DNA of 64,000 nt. It comes from Streptacidiphilus sp. P02-A3a (GTDB taxonomy: Bacteria > Actinomycetota > Actinomycetes > Streptomycetales > Streptomycetaceae). Below the pieces are notes generated by a model. The model ran no database searches and had not been told where the DNA came from. It worked only from the letters and a program-made list of their open reading frames with translations. Numbering within the stretch: position 1 is the stretch's first letter; each line of letters starts with the position of its first letter. Location of the stretch: NCBI RefSeq assembly GCF_014084105.1, contig NZ_CP048289.1, positions 4,411,922-4,475,921 of the forward strand, given 5' to 3'. The translations under genes and the position numbers were made by a program. Shown in pieces: positions 43,143 to 51,212 of this stretch.

Positions 43143-43811
43143 TCAGTCGGCGGCTGAGCCGCCGCCGGGGCGGATCAGGCCGGTCTCGTAGGCGGCGATG
43201 GTCGCCTGGATCCGGTCGCGGGCACCGAGTTTGGCCAGCAGCGCGGCGACGTGGTCCTTGACCGTGGCCGCGCCGATGCCCAGGGCAGCGGCGATCTCGG
43301 CGTTGGCCAGGCCGCGCGCGACCAGGCCCAGGACCTGGGTCTCACGTGGCGTCAGCAACCCCAGCGGGCTGGCGTCCAGCGGAGCCGGACCGCGCGCGAA
43401 GCGGCCGATCAGCCGCCCGGTGACGGCGGGGTCCAGCAGCGCGTCGCCGCGCGCGACCACCCGGACCGCGTCGATGACGCGCTCCGGCGCGGCGTCCTTG
43501 AGCAGGAAACCGACGGCCCCGGCGCGCAGCGCGGCGAACAGGTACTCGTCCAGGTCGAAGCTGGTCAGCACGACCACGCGGGTGCCGGGCAGGGCGCTGG
43601 TGATCCGGGCGGTCGCGGCCAGCCCGTCGGTCCCCGGCATCCGGATGTCGACCAGCGCCACGTCGGGGCGCAGCGCCAGCGCCAATGCGAGCGCGGCCTC
43701 GCCGTCGGCGGCCTGCCCGATGACCGACAGGTCGGGCTCGGCGTCCAGGACCGCCGCGATCCCGGCGCGGACGATCGCCTGGTCGTCGGCGACGGTCACC
43801 GTGATCGCCAT
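43143..43811 (-). CDS. NarL/FixJ-family response regulator
   Basis: A 222-aa response regulator. The receiver domain has acidic residues in VADDQ, the phospho-acceptor Asp in VALVDIRMPG, the Thr/Ser in LTSFD and the Lys in LLKDA. A LuxR-type helix-turn-helix lies at about 150-210 (LTPRETQVLGLVARGLANAEIAAALGIGAATVKDHVAALLAKLGARDR). Its ATG lies inside the 3' end of the sensor kinase gene, a 16-nt overlap, so the two form a coupled two-component pair. The target genes are unknown; the adjacent membrane hydrolase gene downstream is one candidate. Confidence 0.92.
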   Translation of the reverse strand: MAITVTVADDQAIVRAGIAAVLDAEPDLSVIGQAADGEAALALALALRPDVALVDIRMPGTDGLAATARITSALPGTRVVVLTSFDLDEYLFAALRAGAVGFLLKDAAPERVIDAVRVVARGDALLDPAVTGRLIGRFARGPAPLDASPLGLLTPRETQVLGLVARGLANAEIAAALGIGAATVKDHVAALLAKLGARDRIQATIAAYETGLIRPGGGSAAD

Positions 43812-46078
43812 GGGGACACCTCCGGCAGCCACACCAGTGCCGCGCCGTCGCGGGCCGTCGACAGCGTACCGCCGAGAGCGTCCGCCAGGGCGGCCAGCCG
43901 TCGGCGGGTGTGCCGGTCCTGCGGGTGCGGGCCGGACAGTTCGACTCCCGCGCCGTGGTGAAGGACCGTCAGCGACGCCCCGTCGGCCAGCAGCATCGCG
44001 GTGGCCCGGTAGGCGGCCACCTCAAGGGTGACGGACAGCGTGCGGGGCGCGGGGGAGTAGCGGACGGTGGCGTGGTACCGGGCGGCCAGGGCCATCGCGG
44101 CGCCCATGGTCGGCGGCGGGTCGACCGGGTCGACCGGGTCGCCGGGAGCCTCGGCCGAACGCAGCTCGCCGAGCTGCTGCCGCAGTGCGGCGAGCGCGGC
44201 CCGGGCCCGCTCCAGCACCGGCTCCAGCGCACCGGCGTCGGCAGCGGTGACAAGGGCCCGCAGGTGTTCGCGGGTGGTGCGGACGAGGCCGTCCGCGATC
44301 CGCAGCCGCTCCCGGCGTACCGCCTCGGCGGTGTCCGCGGCGAGCCGCGCCCGGGCGCGGGCCAGGTCCGCGGCGCGGCGGTCGCGCCGCCGGGCAGTAC
44401 GGCGCCCGAGCCACCAGACCGCGAAGGTGGGGACAGCAAGCGCGCAGCCGAGCACCGCCCCGGCGCCCGCGCGGCTTCCGCTGATCCCCGGACCCGCGGC
44501 CAGCACCAGCCCTCCGACCGCCGCGACCGCGAGCGGGGCCAGCCAGCCGAACCGGGCCAGGTACGCCCCGACCGCGTACACCAGCGTCAGCTCGACCCAC
44601 CAACGGACCAGGAACACGTCACTGAGCGGGGGTTGGGCGCGGACGGCCAGGTCGCAGCCGAGCCAGAGCAACAGCGAGGCCAGCACCGCCGCCAGACTGA
44701 GGGCGGGGGCGCGCAACCGCCACCCGAGCGGAAGGGCGTGCAGCCCGGAGAGCAGCACGACGAGCGTCGCGGGCAGCAACCCGCCATAGCCGCTGGGTAT
44801 GGCGTCCGAGCACAGGTCGGCGCCCAGGGACAGGGCGACCGCGAGCACCACCAGGCACCAGTCCAGGGAGCTCGGTCCGCGCCAGCGCGGCAGCCGACGG
44901 CCCCGGCGCGGAGCGGCCAAGGGAGCGGCCAGCGGCAGCTCGGCCCGTACCGTCCAGCCGGTCCCGGTCCCGGTCGTCGCGGTCCCCGGCCCGGTCCCCG
45001 TCGTCGCGGTCGCGGACCGCGTGGCTGTCAGGGTGCCGCCGACGGCGGCGACCGTGGCCCGCAGACCGTCCAGCCCGTGGCCGCCACCGAGGCCGGGGAC
45101 GGCGGCCCGGCCGCCACTGTCCTGGACGGTGACGGTCAACGCGTCGGTCCCACCGTCGAGCCCGATCCGGACCGCGGCCCCGGCGGCGTAGCGGGCGGCG
45201 TTGGTCAACGCCTCGGTGACCACGCGATGGGCCACCTCGGCGATCTGCGGCGGCACGGCCTCGACGGCGCGGGCGTACCCGACGCCGTGCCGGGCCGCCA
45301 GCGCGTCGATGTCGGCCAGCGTCACCGCCGCTCCGCCGGGCCGCGCCACCGCGAGCCGGTCGAGGTCGGCCAACGCCCGCCGCCCCTCGGCGGCGGCATA
45401 CCGCAGGGCCTCGGCGGAGCGCGCCGGATCGTCCAGGCGCAGCGCGGCGGCAGCCGAAACGGCGATCCCGGTGAGCCGGTGGGCGGCGGTGTCGTGCACT
45501 TCGGCGGCCATCCGCCCGCGTTCGGCTGCCGCCGCGAAACCCGGCGCGGCGGCGCGACCGGCCCGGAAGGCCGCCAGCGAGTCCCGGTCGGCCTTGCGGC
45601 GGCGCTGCGCCCGGCCCAGCACCCACACCACGGCCGCCGCGCCGAACACCAGCAGCGCCGTGCCGAGCGCCACCCGCGGGGGGCGGCCCTCGGCAGCCGC
45701 CTCGACGGCCCCGGCCAAGGCCGCCGCCACGCACCCGGCGGCGGCACGGCCCGCGGTGCGGTGCAGGGCCACCGCGTGCAGCGCGACCGCGACCGCCGCC
45801 CAGGTGACGACGGCCCCCGGGTTGAGCACCGCGCAGGCCAGCAGCACCGCCAGTACGGTCAGCGGGGCGTACCGGCGCAGCGCGAGCACGACCCCGGCGA
45901 ACGCGGCGCAGCCGACGGCCGTCCAGCGCTGCGGACCCAACCCGACCTGCGCCCCGACCAGCAGCGCGGCCGACGCGACGGCACAGGGCACCACCGACCA
46001 CACCACCACGCGCCCCGCCGAGCGAACCGCCGCCCCTCGCGCGCCGAAGTCGACACCGCCGCGCGGACCTGCGTACAT
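43796..46078 (-). CDS. Fused double histidine kinase (second half degenerate)
   Basis: A 760-aa membrane sensor kinase. The first half has about five hydrophobic segments, then a HisKA_3 site MAAEVHDTAAHRLTGIAV, then a HATPase with HRVVTEALTNAARYA and GGGHGLDGL. From about residue 385 a second set of membrane segments follows (LDWCLVVLAVALSLGADL and four more), with a second kinase-like region. There the histidine box is replaced by RERLRIADGLVRTTREHLRAL, and the ATPase signature is poorly kept (MAAYRATAMLLADG instead of an N-box). It looks like two tandem kinases fused, the second now a pseudokinase. ATG 46078 has GGGGGGAG six nt upstream. Five CGCCT repeats lie just before. Confidence 0.87.
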   Translation of the reverse strand: MYAGPRGGVDFGARGAAVRSAGRVVVWSVVPCAVASAALLVGAQVGLGPQRWTAVGCAAFAGVVLALRRYAPLTVLAVLLACAVLNPGAVVTWAAVAVALHAVALHRTAGRAAAGCVAAALAGAVEAAAEGRPPRVALGTALLVFGAAAVVWVLGRAQRRRKADRDSLAAFRAGRAAAPGFAAAAERGRMAAEVHDTAAHRLTGIAVSAAAALRLDDPARSAEALRYAAAEGRRALADLDRLAVARPGGAAVTLADIDALAARHGVGYARAVEAVPPQIAEVAHRVVTEALTNAARYAAGAAVRIGLDGGTDALTVTVQDSGGRAAVPGLGGGHGLDGLRATVAAVGGTLTATRSATATTGTGPGTATTGTGTGWTVRAELPLAAPLAAPRRGRRLPRWRGPSSLDWCLVVLAVALSLGADLCSDAIPSGYGGLLPATLVVLLSGLHALPLGWRLRAPALSLAAVLASLLLWLGCDLAVRAQPPLSDVFLVRWWVELTLVYAVGAYLARFGWLAPLAVAAVGGLVLAAGPGISGSRAGAGAVLGCALAVPTFAVWWLGRRTARRRDRRAADLARARARLAADTAEAVRRERLRIADGLVRTTREHLRALVTAADAGALEPVLERARAALAALRQQLGELRSAEAPGDPVDPVDPPPTMGAAMALAARYHATVRYSPAPRTLSVTLEVAAYRATAMLLADGASLTVLHHGAGVELSGPHPQDRHTRRRLAALADALGGTLSTARDGAALVWLPEVSPWRSR

Positions 46079-46103
46079 CGCTGCTCCCCCCGCCCGTCCG
46101 ACC

Positions 46104-46128
46104 CGCCTCGCCTCGCCTCGCCTCGCCT
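46104..46128. repeat. CGCCT x5 microsatellite
   Basis: Five perfect copies of the pentamer CGCCT plus a partial sixth, in the 5' leader of the double kinase gene (26-50 nt before its start). Copy number could vary between strains. Confidence 0.8.
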
Positions 46129-46215
46129 CGCCCGACGGTAGCCGGAACCGTCGGGCGGGGCTGCCTCCGGGCACTCCCCGACCGGCTGACCATGTCGGCC
46201 GGTTCAGGCCGACTG

Positions 46216-46247
46216 GTCGGGCAGTCGGGCAGTCGAGCAGTCGAGCG
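46216..46247. repeat. 8-bp tandem repeat (GTCGGGCA-type) x4
   Basis: Two copies of GTCGGGCA followed by GTCGAGCA and GTCGAGCG, between the double kinase gene and the end of the HAD phosphatase gene. No function is apparent. Confidence 0.7.
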
Positions 46248-46266
46248 GGTCGATCGGTCCGACCGG

Positions 46267-46959
46267 TCAGGCGACTGGGCAGTTGGCCTTCCAGCTGGCG
46301 GCCCAGTCGAGCACGGTGGGTTCGGCCAGGGTGCCGACCCACAGGTCGGCCATCGTGATCTCCTGCTCGCTGGGCCGTGGTCCGACACCCAGTACCCGCA
46401 GCCCCGCGCCGACGGCGGAGCGGATTCCGCAGGCGGAGTCCTCCACCGCCAGCGAGTCGGCCGCGGCCGCGCCGCACAGCTCGACGGCGCGCAGGTAGAC
46501 GGCCGGGTCGGGCTTGGGCGGCAGGCCGTCCTCCGGTACCACGACGTGTGCGAAGCAGGACAGCAGGCCGGCCTGGTCGAGGCTGGACTCGACCACGTCG
46601 CGCGGGCAGTTGCTGGCCACCGCCAGCGGAGCGAACTCGGCCGCTGCGAGGACCAGTTCGTGTGCGCCTGGGCAGGTGACCGGATTCTCCGCGACGAGCT
46701 TGCGGAAGGCGTCCAGGAGTTGACGGGTCATCTCCACGGCCAGTCCGGCGCGTCCGGCCGTCTCTGCCATCAGTTGGCCGCACTGGGCGTAGTGCAGCCC
46801 TTTCGCGCGCGCCGCGAACGTGCGGTCCGGTGCGACGCCGTAGCCGCGCAGTACCAGCTCCCTGGCCTCCTGCCAGTGCTGTTCGCTGTCCATGAGGGTG
46901 CCGTCGCAGTCGAAGACGACAGCGGCGGGAGTCCAGCTGAGGATCGATTCTTTCGCCAT
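46267..46959 (-). CDS. HAD-family phosphatase, possible signalling-furan/butyrolactone enzyme
   Basis: A 230-aa HAD hydrolase. Motif I is VVFDCDGTLMDSE, motif II the serine/asparagine in VASNCP, motif III the Lys in PPKPDPAVY and motif IV VEDSACGI. This is the beta-phosphoglucomutase/phosphatase subfamily with a helical cap. It lies downstream of the AfsA-like gene in the same direction. In the methylenomycin furan system an AfsA homologue (MmfL) works with a HAD phosphatase (MmfP) that dephosphorylates the intermediate, so a similar role is plausible here. A 7-7-7 inverted repeat lies 144 nt upstream. Sugar-phosphate phosphatase activity unrelated to signalling is the alternative. Confidence 0.88.
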   Translation of the reverse strand: MAKESILSWTPAAVVFDCDGTLMDSEQHWQEARELVLRGYGVAPDRTFAARAKGLHYAQCGQLMAETAGRAGLAVEMTRQLLDAFRKLVAENPVTCPGAHELVLAAAEFAPLAVASNCPRDVVESSLDQAGLLSCFAHVVVPEDGLPPKPDPAVYLRAVELCGAAAADSLAVEDSACGIRSAVGAGLRVLGVGPRPSEQEITMADLWVGTLAEPTVLDWAASWKANCPVA

Positions 46960-47102
46960 GCCTCTACCGTTCGTGAGGGAATGGAGGAGTACGGGGAGCC
47001 AATCCTGCGACCGTGTGCGCGGGCGTGAGCGGAAACGCGGCGGACTCGCGGATTGCGCCTTGGGGCTCACGGTTGAACGCGCGACCCAGAACATCCCAGA
47101 AC

Positions 47103-47123
47103 CATAACGCTCGTAACGTTATG
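47103..47123. promoter_or_regulatory. Inverted repeat CATAACG-N7-CGTTATG
   Basis: A perfect 7-bp dyad in an AT-rich pocket between the AfsA-like gene's end and the HAD gene start. Its size suits a TetR-family dimer, and the ArpA-like receptor gene is 1.1 kb away, so it is a candidate target of that receptor. Confidence 0.5.
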
Positions 47124-47212
47124 CTCATTACTTTTCGGAGTCAAACAACTCCGGGGCGTGTTCGGCGGACCAGTTCGGCAGGCCAGATCAGCAGGCCAGT
47201 TCGGCGGTCCGC

Positions 47213-48112
47213 TCAGCAATCCGGCCCGGCATACCGGAGCACCCCGGCAGCGGTCAGCCCCGCACCCTGCCGGATCCGGAACACGCAGGTCATGCCGTAC
47301 GCGGTGCACTCGACAGCGGCGGGCGGGCTGAACTCGGTGAAACGCAGCGCCCGCAGGCTGCACCCGACCGGGCGTCGCAGCCGCCCCTCGCTCTGCGCCG
47401 CCACGGCCTGGCGCGCCGCCTCCATCAAGGTCACTCCGGGCACGTGGTCACTGTCGTGGTCGAAGAAGTACGGATGCCTCGGGTCGGCCGGATCCACCCG
47501 GACGCCGTCCCGGGCGACCACCAGCATCACATCCTGCGGCGCGGCGACCCCCAGGCTCGCGGGCGGCGGGCGCAGCACCGCGGAGAGGGCCGGCGGGCGA
47601 CCGTCCAGGCACGGAGGGGGCTGTCGGAGCGCCGCGTAGTGCTCCGCGTCCAGGATCTGCGCCCCGCCCCTGGCCTGGGCGAACAGTCGTCCCCCGGCGA
47701 GGAAACGGGCCCGCATCCGTATGGCCGACAGCGCGCCGGACACCGCCGCCCGCCGCAGGCCGTCCATCTCCACCAGGCAGGTCACCTCGGTCGCGCCGTA
47801 CTGGACCAGCGGCTCGGCGGCCGGGTCGAGTTCGTAGGAGACGTCGGTGATCAGGAAGTGCGACCGGGGCGAGGTCGCGTAGTACCGCAGCGGGATGTAG
47901 ATGCCCAACTGCCGCAGCGTCTCCACGATCATCAGCGGGTTGTGCGCGCCGGTCCCGCCCCGGGGGAAGGTGGGATGGGAGAGCGGCCACTGCGCCGCGG
48001 CCATGAAGCTCCCGCGCCCGGCCCGCCGCACATCCGTCAGCAGTACCTCGGCCACCGAGAGGCGGTGCACCAACTCCCGGGGGACCGTTCGTGACCAACT
48101 GAGAGGACGCAT
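47213..48112 (-). CDS. AfsA/ScbA-family gamma-butyrolactone biosynthesis protein
   Basis: A 299-aa protein with the two AfsA repeats: HPTFPRGGTGAHNPLMIVETLRQ in the first half and HPYFFDHDSDHVPGVTLMEAARQA in the second. AfsA-type enzymes condense a beta-ketoacyl thioester with dihydroxyacetone phosphate to build autoregulator butyrolactones or related furans. The gene is divergent from an ArpA-type TetR gene with about 120 nt between, the classical synthase/receptor arrangement. ATG 48112 is preferred, with GAGG about 12 nt upstream; GTG 48124 is an alternative. The likely role is making the diffusible signal sensed by the divergent receptor; the structure of the signal is not predictable. 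Confidence 0.9.
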   Translation of the reverse strand: MRPLSWSRTVPRELVHRLSVAEVLLTDVRRAGRGSFMAAAQWPLSHPTFPRGGTGAHNPLMIVETLRQLGIYIPLRYYATSPRSHFLITDVSYELDPAAEPLVQYGATEVTCLVEMDGLRRAAVSGALSAIRMRARFLAGGRLFAQARGGAQILDAEHYAALRQPPPCLDGRPPALSAVLRPPPASLGVAAPQDVMLVVARDGVRVDPADPRHPYFFDHDSDHVPGVTLMEAARQAVAAQSEGRLRRPVGCSLRALRFTEFSPPAAVECTAYGMTCVFRIRQGAGLTAAGVLRYAGPDC

Positions 48113-48229
48113 ACCAACAAGCACACCTCAACCAGGCGGAACACGCATGTGCGCGCTCCCGTGGCGAGCGCAGCCGAGCCGCTAGGGTCTCCCTGTCAGC
48201 CGACGGCATCAATCTAGGCAGAGAAACAC

Positions 48230-48904
48230 GTGCAAGAACGGGCGGCTACGACGCGCAGAGCGGTCCTGGAGGCAGCAGCGCACCTCTTCGACGAAAAGGG
48301 CTACGCGGGAACGAGCATCAGCGACATCAGCGCGCTTTCCGGCCGCACCAGCGGGGCGATCTACTTCCACTACACCAGCAAGGAGAACCTGGCCCGGGCC
48401 GTCATCGAGGAGCACTTCGCCACGTGGCCGGGGCTCATCGGCGGCGTGGCGGCGCAGCCGCCGCTGGAGCAGCTGGTACTCCTGAGCTTCACGGTCGCCA
48501 GGGCGTTCCGCGACGACGTCGTCGTGCGCGCGGGCGCCCGGCTGTGGTCCGAACGGAAGGCCATCGACGCGGTCCTGCCGGTGCCCTTCGTGGGCTGGAT
48601 CGACACGGTCGCGGGCCTGCTCCAGCAGGGCCGGGCGGACGGCGACCTGGCCGTCGGCGTTGAGCCCAGGCAGGTGGCGCACGTCGTGGTCTGCGCCTTC
48701 TTCGGCCTCCACACCGTCTCCGACGCCCTGGACGGCCGCCGCCAGATCGAGGCCCACCTCACCAGCCTCTGGCTGCTGCTGCTGCCCTCGCTCCAGGCCC
48801 ACCCGGACCCGGTCGCGCTGCTCACCCGGGTCCGCGCCCGGCTCGCGGACCCGACGGGTACCGAGCCGTGGCCCGCTCCCTCCCAGGCCGCCGTGCCGGG
48901 CTGA
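48230..48904 (+). CDS. ArpA/ScbR-like TetR-family gamma-butyrolactone receptor
   Basis: A 224-aa TetR-family repressor starting at GTG 48230. The helix-turn-helix spans residues 8-55 (RRAVLEAAAHLFDEKGYAGTSISDISALSGRTSGAIYFHYTSKENLARAV), with the YFHYTSKE turn usual for butyrolactone receptors. The C-terminal ligand domain (RLWSERKAIDAVLPVPFVGWIDTVAGLLQQG, then VVCAFFGLHTVSDALDGR) also matches that group. Location divergent from an AfsA-like gene supports the call. Receptors of this type repress the synthase gene and antibiotic regulators until the signal binds; the short intergenic region holds GC-rich dyads that could be its site. A pseudo-receptor without ligand binding remains possible. 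Confidence 0.88.
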   Translation: MQERAATTRRAVLEAAAHLFDEKGYAGTSISDISALSGRTSGAIYFHYTSKENLARAVIEEHFATWPGLIGGVAAQPPLEQLVLLSFTVARAFRDDVVVRAGARLWSERKAIDAVLPVPFVGWIDTVAGLLQQGRADGDLAVGVEPRQVAHVVVCAFFGLHTVSDALDGRRQIEAHLTSLWLLLLPSLQAHPDPVALLTRVRARLADPTGTEPWPAPSQAAVPG

Positions 48905-48943
48905 CGCCTACCGGGCAGGATGTACACATCCGGGCGGGGCCGG

Positions 48944-49626
48944 CTACGACTCCGGAGACGCGAGCAGGCTGCTGTCCACGCGGTCGACCAGCTCAGCTGT
49001 GCCCTGGTAGACGGCGTCAGTACCGGTATCGAGGAGTTCGGCCCGGCTCACCCGGCCCGACAGCACGCCGATACAGCGCACACCCGTGCGATGGGCAGCT
49101 TTCACGTCCCACGGGGTGTCACCGACGAACACCGCCCGTCCGGCTTGGCCGCCGACCTTCGCCAGTGCCTGCTCGACCAGGTCGGGTGCCGGCTTGGCGG
49201 TGTCCACATCGTCCGCGTTCACTGCGTCGGTGATGGCGTCCTCCGCGTCGAGCGCACGGCGCAGGGCGTGCAGCTCGTCCTCCTTGGCCGAGGTCGCCGG
49301 GACCACGGCCCACCCCGCTCCGCGCACGCGCGCAGCAGCCGGGCAGCGCCCGGCAACGGCTGTAGCACGGGCCAGTGGGCGGCGTACAGGGCACTGTGGG
49401 CGTCGGCGAGCCCGCTGTCGCGGGCCTTGTCACGGTCCGGGCCCAGCAACTGCTCCAGGAGTTGTTCGGCTCCCAGACCGACCGCCCGGTGGACGCGGGC
49501 CATGGGAACAACGTGCCCCGCTTGGCGCAGCGCCTCCCACCAGGTCACGGCGTGCAGGTAGGACGTGTCGACCGGGGTTCCGTCGACGTCGAACAGGGCA
49601 GCGGCAGGTACGGGTGATTGCGTCAT
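48944..49626 (-). pseudogene. HAD hydrolase broken by a frameshift
   Basis: Two overlapping frames together make a HAD-family hydrolase of about 227 aa. The first (from ATG 49626) has motif I ALFDVDGTPVDTSYLHAVTWWEAL and the helical cap. The second continues with VVPATSAKEDELHALRRALD, the Lys in TAKPAPD and motif IV VFVGDTPWDVKAA, and ends at 48944. The join is at about 49327-49331, where the frames fit if one base is missing on the minus strand. Motif I has Pro where Leu is usual (DGTLVD). It may be a real pseudogene or a sequence error. It converges with the TetR receptor gene. Confidence 0.75.
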
Positions 49627-49841
49627 TGTGTCCTTCTCCCCCTGTTGCGCGGCGCGATACCCAAGCCCCGCTCGTCCGGTGCAACCGTGGGCAACCCGGG
49701 GCTGGGCGCCGAGCCGGACGTTCGACCGAATCCGCCCGGCCGGAAGGTGCCGGGCCCGGCTCCATCACGTCCGGGTCGGGGCGAGGAGTTCCACGCCGTT
49801 ATGTCATGTTTTCAACGGATTTCCGGGGGCATCCAGCAGGC

Positions 49842-50423
49842 ATGGTGCAGATCGGGTACACGATGATGAGTGAGCACTCCGGCCCACGCCGGCTGGTCGC
49901 GGACCTGGTGCGGGCCGAGGAGGTCGGCTTCGACTTCTCCGTCGCCTCCGACCACTACTTCCCGTGGCTGGAGGAGCAGGGCCACGCCCCGCACGTGTGG
50001 AGTGTGCTCGGCGCGGCGGCGCAGGCGACCAGCCGGATCCCGTTGCTGACCTGTGTGACCTGTCCGACCATGCGCTACCACCCGGCCGTGGTGGCGCAGA
50101 AGGCCGCCACGGTGCGGTTTACGTTCCCGAGCAGGCACCACCGATCGGCATCGCGGTCTGATCGCGGTGGAAGCCGAGCGGGCCGTGTGCTACGACCCTG
50201 ACCGGGACACCGCCATTGCCCGCGCCCATCAGCAGTTCCGCTGGTTAGGCGGCGGCTGGAAGGTCAACGCCGAACTGCCGGGCCCGGCCGGCTTCGCCAC
50301 CGAGAGCCAGTTCGTCCGTCCCGAGGACGTGGCCTCGCCCTGGTGCAGGTGGGCGGGGACGCCCAACGCCCCTTCCTGGACTGGGCCCAGAAGGCCCTGC
50401 TCCCGGCCCTGCGCGACCTCTGA
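49842..50423 (+). pseudogene. LLM-class F420-dependent oxidoreductase remnant with collinear deletions
   Basis: Pieces of one luciferase-like F420-dependent oxidoreductase in the right order but different frames. Piece 1 (49842 to about 50115) is the N-terminus: MVQIGYTMMSEHSGPRRLVA to YHPAVVAQKAATV. Piece 2 (about 50121-50157) is PEQAPPIGIAV. Piece 3 (about 50158-50340) is LIAVEAE, CYDPDRDTAIARAHQQFRW, GGGWKVNAELPGPAGFATE and FVRPEDVA. Piece 4 (about 50340-50423) is ALVQVGGD and DWAQKALLPALRDL, then a stop. Roughly 80, 15-20 and 25 residues appear to be missing between pieces, judged from memory of the family. The gene cannot make a working enzyme. Confidence 0.8.
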
Positions 50424-50560
50424 GAAGCGCCAGCGCCGGCTGACCGGCATCGATGAGATGGTGCTGTCGCTGTCCACCCGGGGTCTGACACACGGTGACA
50501 TCTCCGCCCACCTGGCCGAGATCTACGGCGCGAGCGTGTCCAAGCAGACCATCTCGTCAC
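50424..50560 (+). mobile_element. IS256-family (mutator) transposase fragment
   Basis: An internal piece of about 45 residues matching IS256-type transposases: EKRQRRLTGIDEMVLSLSTRGLTH, then GDISAHLAEIYGASVSKQTIS. It is joined directly to the end of the oxidoreductase remnant and breaks off in unrelated sequence. No terminal inverted repeats or target duplication were found. It marks an old insertion or deletion event next to the pseudogenes. Confidence 0.75.
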
Positions 50561-50633
50561 CACCGATCACTGCACAGGGCCTCATGCAACGGTTTGCGGT
50601 GGCCGTGGACTCTATGGTGTGAGGAGGTGAGCC

Positions 50634-51212
50634 ATGAGAGGCACAGCAGGAGCGGCAGCAGGCGCTGGCGGAGAATCCGAGGATTTCCAAGCGTTCGTCG
50701 TAGGGCGATGGTCCCGACTCATGCGGACCTCGTATCTCCTGACAGGAGAGCAGTACGCAGCAGAAGACCTCGTACAAGCATGCCTGGAGCGGACTTTCGT
50801 GGCGTGGCGGAAGGTGTCGCTGGCCCAGGACCCGGACGCCTACGTGCGACGCATCATGGTCAACGCACACGCGCGCAGGTACCGCAGAGGAATCAAGGAG
50901 TACCTGTCCCCAAGCGGTGACCCCGCTCACGAGCACGACCTGCCAGAGCGCGGCGACAACCTGGCACAGGCCGTCGAGCGTGCCGACCTGCTCGCGGCGC
51001 TGGCCCAACTGCCCCTGCGGCAGAGACAAGCCGTCGTACTGCGCTACTGGGAGGACCTGAGCGAAACGCAGGCCGCCGCCGCGATGGGGTGCTCGGTCGG
51101 CACCGTGAAGAGCAACGCAGCCAGAGGAATCACCCGGCTCCGGTCCGCCGTCGGGCTGACCCGCGCCAGCACGGACACCAGTCCCCCAATGCACGAAGGG
51201 CTAACGTCATGA
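50634..51212 (+). CDS. SigE-family ECF RNA polymerase sigma factor
   Basis: A 192-aa sigma-70 family protein of the SigE-like ECF group. Region 2 is at residues 20-85 (FVVGRWSRLMRTSYLLTGEQYAAEDLVQACLERTFVAWRKV) and region 4 at about 115-175 (LLAALAQLPLRQRQAVVLRYWEDLSETQAAAAMGCSVGTVKSNAARGITRLR). ATG 50634 follows a good GGAGGTGA. The stop overlaps the start of the next gene as ATGA, and that gene encodes a one-pass membrane protein that is the likely anti-sigma or signal partner. It may serve envelope or development signals; the large surface protein downstream is a possible target, though no promoter match was established. Confidence 0.92.
   Translation: MRGTAGAAAGAGGESEDFQAFVVGRWSRLMRTSYLLTGEQYAAEDLVQACLERTFVAWRKVSLAQDPDAYVRRIMVNAHARRYRRGIKEYLSPSGDPAHEHDLPERGDNLAQAVERADLLAALAQLPLRQRQAVVLRYWEDLSETQAAAAMGCSVGTVKSNAARGITRLRSAVGLTRASTDTSPPMHEGLTS

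Noticed and set aside
50424-50560. Functional IS256 insertion element
   Set aside because: Only about 45 residues of transposase remain and no inverted repeats were found.
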